A stretch of 64,000 bases of DNA, from assembly GCF_002102345.1 (NCBI RefSeq), contig NZ_LQPP01000042.1, forward strand, positions 124,001 to 188,000, written 5' to 3'. This DNA comes from Mycolicibacterium peregrinum (GTDB taxonomy: Bacteria; Actinomycetota; Actinomycetes; Mycobacteriales; Mycobacteriaceae). The position numbers and the translations under genes were made by a program. Below are positions 17,812 to 26,434 of this stretch, one piece after another (position 1 is the stretch's first letter; each line of letters starts with the position of its first letter). Under the pieces are notes generated by a model. The model did not search any database. It saw nothing but the letters and a program-made list of their open reading frames with translations, and was not told the DNA's origin.

Positions 17812-18051
17812 CTATTTCGGTGGTTCGGTCGGCGTGTTGTTCTTTCGAAGCGCGATGCCTTCTTCGGTGATGGGGTCGGCGCCGAGGTGTTCAAGGATGA
17901 TGATCACAGCGGCTGACAAGGCCCCGACAACGCTGCCTTGGGCTTCTTCGAATGCTCCGGGGTCGTTGTAGCTGCCGCTCTGTCGGAGCTCCGTGAGGCT
18001 CTTGCGGAGGTTGTTGGCGGCAAGGTTGAGACGTTCGGTTTCTGCTGTCAC
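17812..18051 (-). CDS. Hypothetical phage protein
   Basis: 79 residues if GTG 18051 is used (starting ETERLNLAANNLRKSL after two residues); the frame is open to 18153, but that would overlap the preceding gene. The sequence is mainly helical (NLRKSLTELRQSG, then GSVVGALSAAVIIILEHLGA) with one hydrophobic helix that could pack or touch a membrane. No known family seen. The start is uncertain. Confidence 0.5.
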   Translation of the reverse strand: MTAETERLNLAANNLRKSLTELRQSGSYNDPGAFEEAQGSVVGALSAAVIIILEHLGADPITEEGIALRKNNTPTEPPK

Positions 18052-18076
18052 GTGGCCGAACGTAGCTGCTTCGGGT

Positions 18077-18940
18077 CTACCGCGCAGGGGCTTTGACTTG
18101 TTCCTTGGCTCGGAGTGCGCGGGCCTGGGACAGGCTGAAGACGCGGGGATCACCGCGGCGGATGCGGAATCCGACGATGCGGCCCTGGTGGATCCAGCCG
18201 CGCGGTTGGATCTTCTTCGTGCGGATCCACTCGTAGAGCTTCACGCGAGAGACCTTCTCGTCGAGGTCGGCGAGCACTTCGAGCAGTTTCGCCTCGGGTA
18301 GCAGGTCGCGGTCGACTGCTGCGCGGAGTCGATTTTTGGCGACGTCGATCTTGGCGTCGCAGTTGTGGCAGACCGCGAATTTCTCGTCGAGGTCGGCGTA
18401 GAGGCTGGTGCCGCATTCGACGGGTTTGCCTTCGCGGTCATGGCCTTTGATGGTGGGGCAGGGGCCGACGAAGATCCGTTCGTGCCGGTTGATGGCTTTC
18501 CAGAGTGGTGCGGCGCGGCCGATCTCGTCGTCGGAGACCAGGGCGTTGATGTCGCCGTAGATGTCGCCGGCCTTGGGGTGGTGGGCGATTCGTTGCACGT
18601 TGTGGCCGAGGGTGCGGGCGATGTCGGGTGTGGCGATGTGGTCGACGCGCAGCCCGGGGAGACCGGGGAGTGCGGTGAGGGTGGTGAGTGCGTTGATGAG
18701 GGTCGCTCGAGTCGCTCGTTCGGTGTCGAGTGCGGTGAGGTTGATCGGTCCGGGGTCGCCGTCGGAGTGGCCGATGGGGCTGCCGTTGGTGAGTTGGTCC
18801 TGGCGGCGGATGGTGGTGGCGAGTTCGTTGAGCAGCCAGGGCAGGTCGTCGAGCAGCGATCGGAGTGTGGTGGTGCAGCGGTTGCAGAGGTAGAGCTGGG
18901 TTTTCGCTCCGCAGTGGGTGCATTCGTGGGAGAGGTTCAC
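18077..18940 (-). CDS. Zinc-ribbon and helix-turn-helix phage protein
   Basis: 287 residues from GTG 18940, in a GTGA overlap with the resolvase-like gene; the upstream open frame is Arg/Pro-rich shadow. The N-terminus has two Cys pairs (CTHCGAKTQLYLCNRC), and a second group appears in the middle (CPTIKGHDREGKPVECG, CHNCDAK). The last 60 residues (SRVKLYEWIRTKKIQPRGWI, GRIVGFRIRRGDPRVFSL) look like a MerR/excisionase-type helix-turn-helix. A DNA-binding role in the early-to-late transition is an inference. Confidence 0.72.
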   Translation of the reverse strand: MNLSHECTHCGAKTQLYLCNRCTTTLRSLLDDLPWLLNELATTIRRQDQLTNGSPIGHSDGDPGPINLTALDTERATRATLINALTTLTALPGLPGLRVDHIATPDIARTLGHNVQRIAHHPKAGDIYGDINALVSDDEIGRAAPLWKAINRHERIFVGPCPTIKGHDREGKPVECGTSLYADLDEKFAVCHNCDAKIDVAKNRLRAAVDRDLLPEAKLLEVLADLDEKVSRVKLYEWIRTKKIQPRGWIHQGRIVGFRIRRGDPRVFSLSQARALRAKEQVKAPAR

Positions 18941-19371
18941 TGAGCCACCACGCTGACGGTGATCTGCACGCCGGGTGTTTCGTCGAGTTCGGCCAGTCGC
19001 TTGCGGGCGCGGAGGTCGATGACCGCGGAGTCGTCGGTGAACACGGTGTGTGTGAGCGCGTCGAGCACGGCGCGGGCGAGCTTGTCGGTGTCGGGTCGTT
19101 TGATCGCTGGCGGTGTGGAGCGTTTCGGTGCTGCGGCTGGGCGGGGCATGACGAATGCGAGGTCGACGACGAGAGCGCATTTGTCGATCGGATGGCTGAG
19201 TCCTGTTTCGAGCATCGCGTTGTGGGCGGCCAGGGCGATGCGTTCGCGCCAGGGTCCGACTTCTTTGGAGGATTCGACGAGAATTCCGCGGCCGACGTGT
19301 CGTTTGCTTCCTTGTGGTGCGGGTTTTCCGGGGACGAAGAATTCGACAATCGGCGCGAGTAATTGGTCCAT
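18937..19371 (-). CDS. RusA-family Holliday junction resolvase
   Basis: 144 residues from ATG 19371 (MDQLLAPIVEFFVPGKPAPQ). The pattern VPGKPAPQGSKR near the N-terminus and the acidic core KRPDTDKLARAVLDALTHTVFTDDSAVIDL (shown in full only by position, residues about 89-118) carry the Asp residues that bind metal in RusA. It resolves recombination or replication intermediates before packaging. It lies just below the primase in the same transcription direction. Confidence 0.88.
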   Translation of the reverse strand: MDQLLAPIVEFFVPGKPAPQGSKRHVGRGILVESSKEVGPWRERIALAAHNAMLETGLSHPIDKCALVVDLAFVMPRPAAAPKRSTPPAIKRPDTDKLARAVLDALTHTVFTDDSAVIDLRARKRLAELDETPGVQITVSVVAQ

Positions 19372-19382
19372 TGTGATTCCTC

Positions 19383-19778
19383 TCAGAAGGGGCATTCTTC
19401 GGCGGTGATTCGGGCGTAGGTGTCGGGGTCGATCCAGGGCATGTCGGATCGGGTGTCGCGGCAGGAGTCGGGCCATGTGCGTCCGCATTGGTGGGCGGCG
19501 TGGACGAATCCGCGTTCGGGCCAGCGTGCGAAGTTCCATCGGGTGCGGCGGCCTGGCCGTCGGGTGCCGATGGCTGGCACGTGGTAGGTGGCGACGCCTG
19601 CGAGGGTCGCTCCGATTTCGGCCTGTTGGTTGATCCGGACGGGGTCGAGTTCGGTGTAGACGCCGCCGACGTATCCGCGCCACACGATGGCTTTGCATGT
19701 TCCGCAGCGGCCATCGCGTAGCGGGGTGGTGATGAGGTGCTGGTGGGTGGGCTGTTCCTTGGGTTTACGCGGTGCCAT
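19383..19778 (-). CDS. Hypothetical Cys-containing phage protein
   Basis: 131 residues from ATG 19778. CGTCKAIVWRG and later CGRTWPDSC and ECPF could form a zinc site. The middle (YVGGVYTELDPVRINQQAEI) is beta-rich. It is the first gene after the iteron-like intergenic region. The family is not recognised. Cys-containing proteins with a similar start (RDGRCGTCKA) are common in actinobacteriophage early regions, so the function remains open. Confidence 0.65.
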   Translation of the reverse strand: MAPRKPKEQPTHQHLITTPLRDGRCGTCKAIVWRGYVGGVYTELDPVRINQQAEIGATLAGVATYHVPAIGTRRPGRRTRWNFARWPERGFVHAAHQCGRTWPDSCRDTRSDMPWIDPDTYARITAEECPF

Positions 19779-20032
19779 GGGACCACCTCGCGGAGTTTGC
19801 TGGCGAGGCCGATAGGGACAGACGGGATAGATGTTTTCCTATTGCAGTGCCGAGAAACGCAAAATCCGACGTAATCACCTTGAAATCTCCCCTGTAGGAA
19901 CTAACCCATATGTATCTGTCCCATCTGTCCCTAAATAGGGTTTGAACAGGAAAAACAACAGGGCAAATAGGGGGTTTTGATCTGTCTTTGATCTGTCCGT
20001 ATCCCGCCCTCCGGACAGATCCACAGGGCGGA
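19779..20032. other. AT-rich gap with repeated TCTGTCC motifs
   Basis: The longest non-coding gap in the phage early region, clearly richer in A and T than its surroundings. TCTGTCC occurs at 19915, 19924 and 19992 on the plus strand and at 19816 and 20012 on the minus strand, with a shortened copy at 19981. The copies at 19990-19999 and 20012-20021 form a 10-bp inverted repeat. Placed directly next to the primase-helicase, this may be a replication origin with iterons or a multi-site promoter. Confidence 0.6.
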
Positions 20033-22570
20033 TCATTGGCCCCATCCGCCCGTTTGCTGGTTGTCTTCGACGACCAGGGCCAGACCGGGGTAGAACCGGG
20101 TGGAATCACTCTTGATCGACTTGATGCCGAAGCGGCTGGACAGGTCGCGGCCGAGGGTGACGGCGTTCATTTCCCGCGCCCCGTTCTCCTTCGCCCACCG
20201 CTGATACCGGGCCAGCACGACGGTCGTCTTGGTCTTGACCGTCATGCCACCGCCGACATGGCAGCACTCGTCGAGGAACCGGCCCAGCGCGTCCTCCTGC
20301 TCGGCGTACTCCTCGGTGGCTTCGGCGACCGAGGATGGTTCGTCGATGCCGTTGGTGAGCATGTCGACGGCCCCGGCCACGATCCAGGCGAGGATGGCCG
20401 GGCCCTCGTTGTCGACCAGGTCTCGCGCGAGGTTGGGGTTGCGCTCGTCGGCGGGCACCGCGTGACGGAACGGGATCAGTCGCAGACGCCGCCAGAAGGA
20501 ATGGCCACCGGCGGAGACTTCGGGCTGGTGATTGCCCATCAGAAATAGGGTGTGGGTGGGTTTGAAGTCGAAGAAATCGCGGTGCATGAATCGGCCGGTG
20601 AGTTTGTCGCCGCCGGTGAGCAATTTCAGTTTCGCCTCGTCGAATCGCGAGTCTTTGTTGACCTCGGAGCAGACGACGAGCCGGGCGCCGTTGAGTCGGG
20701 CGATTTCGGTTTCGTGTTTGGTTTGGCCGGCGAGCAGGAATGTTGATGGTGCGGTGAGTGCGTAGTCGCCGAGCACTTCGACGAGGACGTCGAGGAGGAC
20801 GCTTTTGCCGTTCTGGCCGCCGCCGTGCAGGAATGGCAGGACGTGTTCGGATACTTCGCCGATCGCGGCGTATCCGGCGAGGCGTTGGACGTAGCGGATG
20901 AGTTCGGTGTCGCCGCCGAATGTGGTCTGCAGGAATCGGTGCCATTGGGGGGCGGGGAGGTCCCGGTTGTAGCCGACGCCGGTGGTTTTGGTGTGCCAGC
21001 CGGTTGCGGTGTGGGGGGAGAGGCCGCCGGTGCGGAGGTTGACAATTCCGGCGGGGGTGTTGAGTGCGTGTGGGTCGGCGTCGAGGCGGTCCAGTTCCAC
21101 GCGCATGTCCGGGGCGCGGCGTGCCAGGGCGACCATGGCTTCGAGTGCGGTGCGGGACAGGCTCTTGAGTTTGTGTTTGGCGTGGTCCTTGGACAGGGTC
21201 GGGTCGAGTGAGCCCACCACTGCGCGGGCGGCGGTGAATGCTGCGCTGTCGTCGGTGTTGACGGTCCAGCAGGTGCCGTCCCAGGACAGCCATTTGCCCA
21301 TTTCGGGGCAGTACCGCAGGTGTGCGCCGTGGGCGGTGGCGAGGAGTTCGGCGTTGCCTGTGTCGGTGAGGTTGTCGATCGCGACCTTGACGGGCTTCTG
21401 GGTGATCGGGGTGACGGTGGCGAGCTGCCCGTCGGTGGGGGCCGTGGTGCTGGTGGTCGTCCGGGTGAGCTGCGTGACGTTCGATGCGGCGGTGGGTGCG
21501 ATGTCGTCGGCGTCGACTTCGGTGACGGTGCCCGCGATTTCGTCGAGGTGGCGGTGCTTGCCGAGTTCGGCGGCCAGGCGTTCGTCGCTCATGGTGGCGA
21601 CCTGGTCCTCGCCGAAGCGGATGGCGTCGGCGAACTCGTAGACACCGACTTTGCGGGTGTCGTTGCCGCGGTTGCAGAGGTCTCGGAACCTGGCCTCGAG
21701 GATGCGTTTCGCGTCGGCGTATTGGCCGGCGTCGAGGCAGCCGCGGCGGTGGGCTGCGGCGATTCGGACGGCTTGGGAGACGAGCCAGGGGTGGCGGGCG
21801 TCGGGGTTGTCGGTCTTCCAGCCGTCGACGACGGTGGGCCAGTAGGTGCACATTTCGCGGTTGCCCCATTCCCATGTGGTGGGTGGGGAGACGATTTCTC
21901 TGGATTCGCCTTTGTCTGCGTCGGTTTCGTAGATGCCGGCTTCGTTGAGCCGTTCGTGGATCTCGTCGAGGCTCAGCGGTGTGCCGCCGGGGTAGGGTTC
22001 GGCGGTGACAGGGACCGGGGTGTTCTTGTTGTTGGTGGTGCCCGGTGTGCGCAGGATGCGGGGCAGGTCGTAGACGTTGTCGACCTTGGATCCGTGGTGG
22101 CTGGCGACGAGGGTGACGAGTCGGCCCCAGCGGCGCAGCAGTGCGGCCATCTCGGTGCGGCAGGCGTCGGTGATGTCGCCGTCGTCGACGGTCCAGTAGG
22201 GCTGTAGGCCGTGGCCGCTTTTGACGATCGCGGACGGGTGCGCGCCGAGGAGGTTGGCGAGTTCGTTGATGATGGCCCACGCGGATTGCATGGTGGGGCA
22301 GCCGGTGGTTTTGACGTCGAGGTCGCACCAGAGTGCGGCCAGGCGGGTGACGTCGTCGGCGGTGCCGCGGCCGGAGTTGGTGCGCACCGGGCCCGCGGTG
22401 GGGTTGACCTGGTACCAGATGTCGGCAGTGTTGGGGAGCTGGTCGACGTAGGCCGGAGCCGCGGCGGGCGGCAACACCGCGGTGCTGAACTGACCGTTGG
22501 TGCTGTGGCAGATGCCGACGTATTCGGTGTCGGTGTAGCCGAGGAGTTCGAGCAGTTCGGCGAATGTCAC
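20033..22570 (-). CDS. Primase-helicase (D5/P4 type, superfamily 3)
   Basis: 845 residues from GTG 22570. The N-terminal half (LAALWCDLDVKTTGCPTM, KSGHGLQPYW, YDLPRILRTPGTTNNKN) is a primase-like domain of the archaeo-eukaryotic type. The D5 N-terminal region follows, then a superfamily 3 helicase with Walker A GGGQNGKS (Lys589), ARLVVCSEVN as the B motif, and THTLFLMGNHQPEV. It should open and prime the phage origin. It overlaps the next upstream gene by four bases, and a repeat-rich gap follows its stop. Confidence 0.93.
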   Translation of the reverse strand: MTFAELLELLGYTDTEYVGICHSTNGQFSTAVLPPAAAPAYVDQLPNTADIWYQVNPTAGPVRTNSGRGTADDVTRLAALWCDLDVKTTGCPTMQSAWAIINELANLLGAHPSAIVKSGHGLQPYWTVDDGDITDACRTEMAALLRRWGRLVTLVASHHGSKVDNVYDLPRILRTPGTTNNKNTPVPVTAEPYPGGTPLSLDEIHERLNEAGIYETDADKGESREIVSPPTTWEWGNREMCTYWPTVVDGWKTDNPDARHPWLVSQAVRIAAAHRRGCLDAGQYADAKRILEARFRDLCNRGNDTRKVGVYEFADAIRFGEDQVATMSDERLAAELGKHRHLDEIAGTVTEVDADDIAPTAASNVTQLTRTTTSTTAPTDGQLATVTPITQKPVKVAIDNLTDTGNAELLATAHGAHLRYCPEMGKWLSWDGTCWTVNTDDSAAFTAARAVVGSLDPTLSKDHAKHKLKSLSRTALEAMVALARRAPDMRVELDRLDADPHALNTPAGIVNLRTGGLSPHTATGWHTKTTGVGYNRDLPAPQWHRFLQTTFGGDTELIRYVQRLAGYAAIGEVSEHVLPFLHGGGQNGKSVLLDVLVEVLGDYALTAPSTFLLAGQTKHETEIARLNGARLVVCSEVNKDSRFDEAKLKLLTGGDKLTGRFMHRDFFDFKPTHTLFLMGNHQPEVSAGGHSFWRRLRLIPFRHAVPADERNPNLARDLVDNEGPAILAWIVAGAVDMLTNGIDEPSSVAEATEEYAEQEDALGRFLDECCHVGGGMTVKTKTTVVLARYQRWAKENGAREMNAVTLGRDLSSRFGIKSIKSDSTRFYPGLALVVEDNQQTGGWGQ

Positions 22571-22782
22571 AGTCCTGCGGCCTCCTGGTCCTCGGTGTTG
22601 TCCAGCAGGATCTGGTCAGCTGCACGCCACATGGCCCGGGCGGCGCGCCGTGATGCGATGGCGTCGGTGAGGTTGTCCCATCGCATGCAGAGCCATCCGC
22701 CGCTGTAGATGGCTGCGTTGATGGCGCCGCAGATGACCCAGCCGAGCGGGACGGCAACAGGTTTCGGAAGCTGCCGCGTCAT
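22567..22782 (-). CDS. Small membrane protein
   Basis: 71 residues from ATG 22782 (MTRQLPKPVAVPLGWVICGA). One hydrophobic segment (about residues 10-32) is followed by a charged C-terminal helix (ASRRAARAMWRAADQILLDN). Four-base overlaps on both sides link it to the primase and the next small gene. The function is unknown. Confidence 0.62.
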   Translation of the reverse strand: MTRQLPKPVAVPLGWVICGAINAAIYSGGWLCMRWDNLTDAIASRRAARAMWRAADQILLDNTEDQEAAGL

Positions 22783-22961
22783 CGGGCACCTCGTGCGACC
22801 CGTTGAGCGATGGTCATGGCGATTGTGTGAGCGTTCCGATTGCCTGTGTTCCGGCATGTGGTTCCGAAGAAATAGAGCTCGCGGCTGCCTTGATTGATGG
22901 CCCAGCCTTGGATGCGTCCGTTGGCGGCGCGCACCGCCTGGACCTTGATGCGGTCACTCAT
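22779..22961 (-). CDS. Small hypothetical phage protein
   Basis: 60 residues from ATG 22961 (MSDRIKVQAVRAANGRIQGW). A beta-hairpin-like body (WAINQGSRELYFFGTTC) is followed by a basic end. It overlaps the neighbours by eight and four bases, which supports translation. No family is recognised. Confidence 0.6.
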   Translation of the reverse strand: MSDRIKVQAVRAANGRIQGWAINQGSRELYFFGTTCRNTGNRNAHTIAMTIAQRVARGAR

Positions 22962-23220
22962 CGGGCACCACCAGTGCGTCGAGGATGCGTTGCCCGATAC
23001 CGCGAGTGGCGTGCTGTTCCACGACGTCGCGCACCCGCTCGATGCCAGCCCGCAGCCGTTCCACCTCGGCGACCAGTTCGGGCACGAGAGTGCGTGCCTG
23101 GGCGATGAACTGGTTCTCGCGGGCAATCCGTCGAAGTGCGCCGGATTCGGCGCTACCGCCATATGTCTCAGCGTCGAGTGCCTTCAGCGCGGCCTTGCTG
23201 CGCTCCACAACGTCGCTCAT
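22954..23220 (-). CDS. Hypothetical coiled-coil phage protein
   Basis: 88 residues from ATG 23220 (MSDVVERSKAALKALDAETY). Predicted mostly helical, with heptad-like spacing in LVPELVAEVERLRAGIERVR. No signal or membrane segment. Its start lies 67 bases after the next upstream gene, a gap with no other gene. The function is unknown. Confidence 0.62.
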   Translation of the reverse strand: MSDVVERSKAALKALDAETYGGSAESGALRRIARENQFIAQARTLVPELVAEVERLRAGIERVRDVVEQHATRGIGQRILDALVVPDE

Positions 23221-23287
23221 CGTCTTGTCCTCCACATTGATCCGTACAGGGCGCGCTGGGTCTGGCACCAACGCACAAACTCCGCAC

Positions 23288-23599
23288 TCACTGCGTACCT
23301 CCGAGCATCCGGTTGACGTGCTCGGCCCAATCCCGGCCATCACGCACCCGCCCGCCGCACCCGCAACGGGACTCACCGCCGTTGAAGAACGGGCCTTGAT
23401 GCTTCAGCAGGACATCCACCGCGCTCTCGGGCTGCTGCTCACCACGCCGCGCCAGTTCGCCCACCATCCGCGCCAGCGAGATTCCTGCTCGCGCAGTCAG
23501 GTACGGTGTCCTCGACGAGTACCGCGGGATGGTGTCAATCGCGTCCTGGAGCTCGGCGACAAGAGCGTCGGCCTGCTCGGCGATCGTCAGTTCGGTCAT
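23288..23599 (-). CDS. Hypothetical phage protein
   Basis: 103 residues from ATG 23599 in an ATGA overlap with the methyltransferase stop. The N-terminal part is helical (LTIAEQADALVAELQDAIDT), and the end has CGCGGRVRDGRDWAEHVNRM, where two Cys and a His could bind metal. The family is not recognised. Coupling to the methyltransferase gene suggests that they are expressed together. Confidence 0.62.
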   Translation of the reverse strand: MTELTIAEQADALVAELQDAIDTIPRYSSRTPYLTARAGISLARMVGELARRGEQQPESAVDVLLKHQGPFFNGGESRCGCGGRVRDGRDWAEHVNRMLGGTQ

Positions 23600-25137
23600 T
23601 CGACCACACCCAGCGATTCGGCCACCACGCCAACGAGATCCCGCGCGGCCGGTGGCGTGACAGCGTTGCCCGCCATGCGGACCTGCTCACGGCGGTTCCC
23701 GAGGATCGTGTAGTCAGTCGGGAAGTCCATGGCACGTGCGATCTCTCGCGGCTCCAACATCCGGAACAGCACGTCATTGACATCGATCGTCGGGCGGTCC
23801 GAGGTGAGCAGCGACTGATGGCCAGCCGTGGTGATGGTGCGCGCGTACTCGGATACCGGGTTCACGAGCTGCGCCGGGTTGCCGCGGGCTGTGTTGTTCC
23901 GCATCAGCAGCGCGTGCTTCTCGATGGTGGTCACGGTGGGCAGCGCCTCGCCGGTCGGCTGCGTTGAGCCCTTGCCGTAGTACGTCGTCACCAGCCCGTG
24001 GTGCGTTCCGGACGCGGTCAGTGTGGCTAGAGGCTCACTCACTGGCCGATGCGTGGACCCGCCGCCGCGCAGCTCGGCGATGAACGGCGCCAGGGCGATG
24101 CCGTCGTTCTCCCGCGTGGTGCGCGTCGGAACCGGGTCGTCGGTGCTCGTCGCGTCGGTGCGCCACGTGCCACCGGTGGGCACCAGCAGCCCGGTCTCGT
24201 TGCGGGTCGTCATGGTGCGGGTGGGCTGGTCGACCGGCGCGGCCTGCTTGCCCTCGCGGCCCTCGACCGGCACCAGCAGCGGCAACCAGTACCGTTCGAT
24301 GCCTGCCTGGATCCGGGCCAGCGTCTTGGCTGCCAGCGGCTTCCCACGGTCGCCGATGCGCTGGCCCAGATGCGCCCAGTCGATGATGTCGGCCGCCGGC
24401 CGGAACACGGGCTCGAGGATCTGGTTGCGGCACTTCACCGAAGGGCACCGGTACACGTACTGGGCGCGGTACCGGCCCCACGGCGCCCGATCGGCCCGCT
24501 TCCACACCTGCATGGCCCGCACCGGTCCGCAGTCCGGGCACACCGCCGGCGGGCGGGTCACCCGGTCGAGGTCCGGGCGCGGGTTGTCCTTGCGCCAGAA
24601 CACCACGTACATGCGGTCCCGGGACTGCGGTGCACCTTGGCCGAAGCCCTGCGCGTGCATCGAGTTGAGAAACACCGGCTGGTGGTCGTAGCCGAGGCAG
24701 TCCATGGCCATCAGCCACGCGCGGAACGGTTCCCAGTGCCAGGCGTCGACGACGTTCTCGACGATCACCGCGCGGTACCGGTGCGCCTCGGCGAACCGCG
24801 GAACGTCCCACATGGTGGCCCGTGACCGCTCGGCCGCCGCGTCGGGCAGCACCTCACCGAACAGGTCCGGTTGCGCGTCGACGCGCTTGCGGCCCTTGGC
24901 AACCGAGTGATTCGTGCATTCGGGGCTGGCCCAGAGGATGTCGGTGCGCGGGAAGCGTCGCGGGTCGATCTGAGACAGGTCCGCGCACAGGTGATCGGCG
25001 TCGGGGTGGTTGGTGTTGTGGGTCTCGACGGCGAGATCCCAGTGGTTCGAGGCGATCCGGACCGAGACACCGGGGACCTCGATGGCCCCGGTGCTCGATC
25101 CGCCAGCGCCACAGAACAGATCAGTGAGTGTGAGCAC
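23596..25137 (-). CDS. C5 cytosine DNA methyltransferase
   Basis: 513 residues from GTG 25137. Motif I is TDLFCGAGGSS, motif IV ASPECTNHS (catalytic Cys74, SPEC instead of the classic PPC), motif VI AVIVENV and motif VIII QSRDRMYVVF. The second half, with repeated TMTTRNETG/TRTTREND-like blocks, probably carries target recognition. Four Cys (CPDCGPV, CPSVKCRNQ) between them may bind zinc. No restriction partner is nearby, so it probably protects phage DNA from host restriction. The target sequence cannot be read from the protein. Confidence 0.93.
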   Translation of the reverse strand: MLTLTDLFCGAGGSSTGAIEVPGVSVRIASNHWDLAVETHNTNHPDADHLCADLSQIDPRRFPRTDILWASPECTNHSVAKGRKRVDAQPDLFGEVLPDAAAERSRATMWDVPRFAEAHRYRAVIVENVVDAWHWEPFRAWLMAMDCLGYDHQPVFLNSMHAQGFGQGAPQSRDRMYVVFWRKDNPRPDLDRVTRPPAVCPDCGPVRAMQVWKRADRAPWGRYRAQYVYRCPSVKCRNQILEPVFRPAADIIDWAHLGQRIGDRGKPLAAKTLARIQAGIERYWLPLLVPVEGREGKQAAPVDQPTRTMTTRNETGLLVPTGGTWRTDATSTDDPVPTRTTRENDGIALAPFIAELRGGGSTHRPVSEPLATLTASGTHHGLVTTYYGKGSTQPTGEALPTVTTIEKHALLMRNNTARGNPAQLVNPVSEYARTITTAGHQSLLTSDRPTIDVNDVLFRMLEPREIARAMDFPTDYTILGNRREQVRMAGNAVTPPAARDLVGVVAESLGVVE

Positions 25138-25412
25138 TAAGCACCGGCCTCGTCGATCGCGCGGATGGTCGGGCAGGGCGCCTCATAGAGGCACTCGTGG
25201 CAATACGGCTCGTGAGGTCCGCTCGCGGTTGTGTAGTGCAGTTCCCGAACTGCGTTGAGCGCCTGGCCCTGTCGTTCGGCGAGCTGCAACGTGGCAGTCA
25301 CCTGGTCGGCGGCGGACAGGATGCCCAGCACGCCGAAGTGTTGGATCGCGCCGAGCGTGTCGATGTCGAGCGATTCGCCGAGGGGTTCGGTTTCGTCGTC
25401 GCAGGCGTTCAT
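25137..25412 (-). CDS. Hypothetical phage protein
   Basis: 91 residues from ATG 25412 (MNACDDETEPLGESLDIDTL). The C-terminal part holds EPYCHECLYEAPCPTIRAID, with three Cys and one His that could bind zinc. Its TAG stop shares one base with the GTG start of the methyltransferase. The function is unknown. Confidence 0.62.
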   Translation of the reverse strand: MNACDDETEPLGESLDIDTLGAIQHFGVLGILSAADQVTATLQLAERQGQALNAVRELHYTTASGPHEPYCHECLYEAPCPTIRAIDEAGA

Positions 25413-25491
25413 GGGTGACTCCAGTTCGGGGCAGGGGGATTGGTGGTGGCCCGGATCGCCCGAGGGGGGTGCAGACGATCCGGGCCGGGTC

Positions 25492-26061
25492 CTACTGCTG
25501 GCCGGAGGTCGCGGAGACGAGCAGCGCGGCCTGGGCTTCGGGGGTGAGGGTGGCCCACACTTCGGCGGTGATGGTGGCGGGCAGTCCCGGCGGCAGAGCC
25601 GCTGCGGAAGCGGCGGCCGGCGCGGGCGCCGGTGCCTGCTGCGGAGCTGGAGCCGCCGGGGCGGGAGCGGGCTGTGCCTGTCCCGCAGCTCCGCGGGCGA
25701 TCTTGATGCCGAACTCCTTGACGGTGTTGCCGCCCTGCAGATTCACGATCCCGTCCAGCGTGATCTTCACCAGGTCACCCGGGTTCGGGTCGGCGGCCAT
25801 CACGGCGCGCTTGAGGCTGACCTGGCCGCAGGTGAGCTGCACGATGTCACCGGCGGCGTGCTTGAAGCTCTGGCCGGCCTTGTTGTACGAGTCGGCGTCC
25901 TCGATCAGTTCGATGGCCAGCTGCGGGCAGGGGTTGCCGTTGAAGTCGCTGCCACCGGTGGGTGCGTATTCGAGCACCTTGCCGGTCACGTTCTGTCCGG
26001 CGTTGTTGCCCCAGCCGATGTAGGCGCCGCGGGGTACGTCGATCTCTTCCCAGTTCGTCAT
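25492..26061 (-). CDS. Possible single-stranded DNA-binding protein
   Basis: 189 residues from ATG 26061 (MTNWEEIDVPRGAYIGWGNN). Residues about 1-115 are beta-rich with short turns (GQNVTGKVLEYAPTGG, GDLVKITLDGIVNLQGG) and could form an OB fold. Residues about 120-155 are a flexible Pro/Ala/Gln linker, and the end is short and helical (TLTPEAQAALLV). This layout and its place among the replication and recombination genes fit a phage DNA-binding protein. I cannot confirm the fold from sequence alone. Confidence 0.6.
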   Translation of the reverse strand: MTNWEEIDVPRGAYIGWGNNAGQNVTGKVLEYAPTGGSDFNGNPCPQLAIELIEDADSYNKAGQSFKHAAGDIVQLTCGQVSLKRAVMAADPNPGDLVKITLDGIVNLQGGNTVKEFGIKIARGAAGQAQPAPAPAAPAPQQAPAPAPAAASAAALPPGLPATITAEVWATLTPEAQAALLVSATSGQQ

Positions 26062-26089
26062 TTCGTGTTCCTTTGTGTGTTGGTGTGTT

Positions 26090-26434
26090 TCATTGGTGTG
26101 CGTCTGTTTCGCGCCTTGACGCCCGGCGAAATCTCGGCCCGGTCAGCCGCCCCCACTCCCGGACGGTCATGCCCAACGCGCGGGCCACAGACTCTTCGAT
26201 GCGCGCGCCGCGGCTGTTCTGCCAGCCGGGGAGCAACATCACCTCGTCGCAGTCCAGCAACTGCCGCAACGCCAGCCGCATGTAGAACTGCCACGGCTTA
26301 TCCGAACTGCCGCCGTCGTTTTCGGCCGGGTTCTGCACCTTGTGGCCAAGGCCCCGCAGGTGCTGAGCAACCACGTTGAACATCGGATAGTTGAAATCCG
26401 GAATCCCCGTCATGGGTCCGGCGATGTAGATCAC
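26090..26434 (-). CDS. DUF4406 protein, deoxyribosyltransferase-like
   Basis: 114 residues from ATG 26434. The start MIYIAGPMTGIPDFNYPMFN and the later DCDEVMLLPGWQNSRGARIE are diagnostic for DUF4406, a relative of nucleoside 2-deoxyribosyltransferases common in phages. A role in nucleotide salvage or base exchange is likely but unproven. The gene overlaps the exonuclease stop by four bases. The last 15 residues (GPRFRRASRRETDAHQ) are basic and outside the family core. Confidence 0.85.
   Translation of the reverse strand: MIYIAGPMTGIPDFNYPMFNVVAQHLRGLGHKVQNPAENDGGSSDKPWQFYMRLALRQLLDCDEVMLLPGWQNSRGARIEESVARALGMTVREWGRLTGPRFRRASRRETDAHQ

Noticed and set aside
18941..19786. Upstream extension of the zinc-ribbon/HTH gene
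   Set aside because: Covers the RusA gene in another frame and is Pro/Arg/Thr-rich; GTG 18940 in a GTGA overlap is the better start.
19765..20109. 114-codon minus-strand frame in the iteron region
   Set aside because: Runs over the repeats and into two real genes; no ribosome site.
20106..22757. 883-codon open frame over the primase gene
   Set aside because: Arg/Pro/His-rich translation typical of an out-of-frame read of GC-rich DNA; the other frame has clear helicase motifs.
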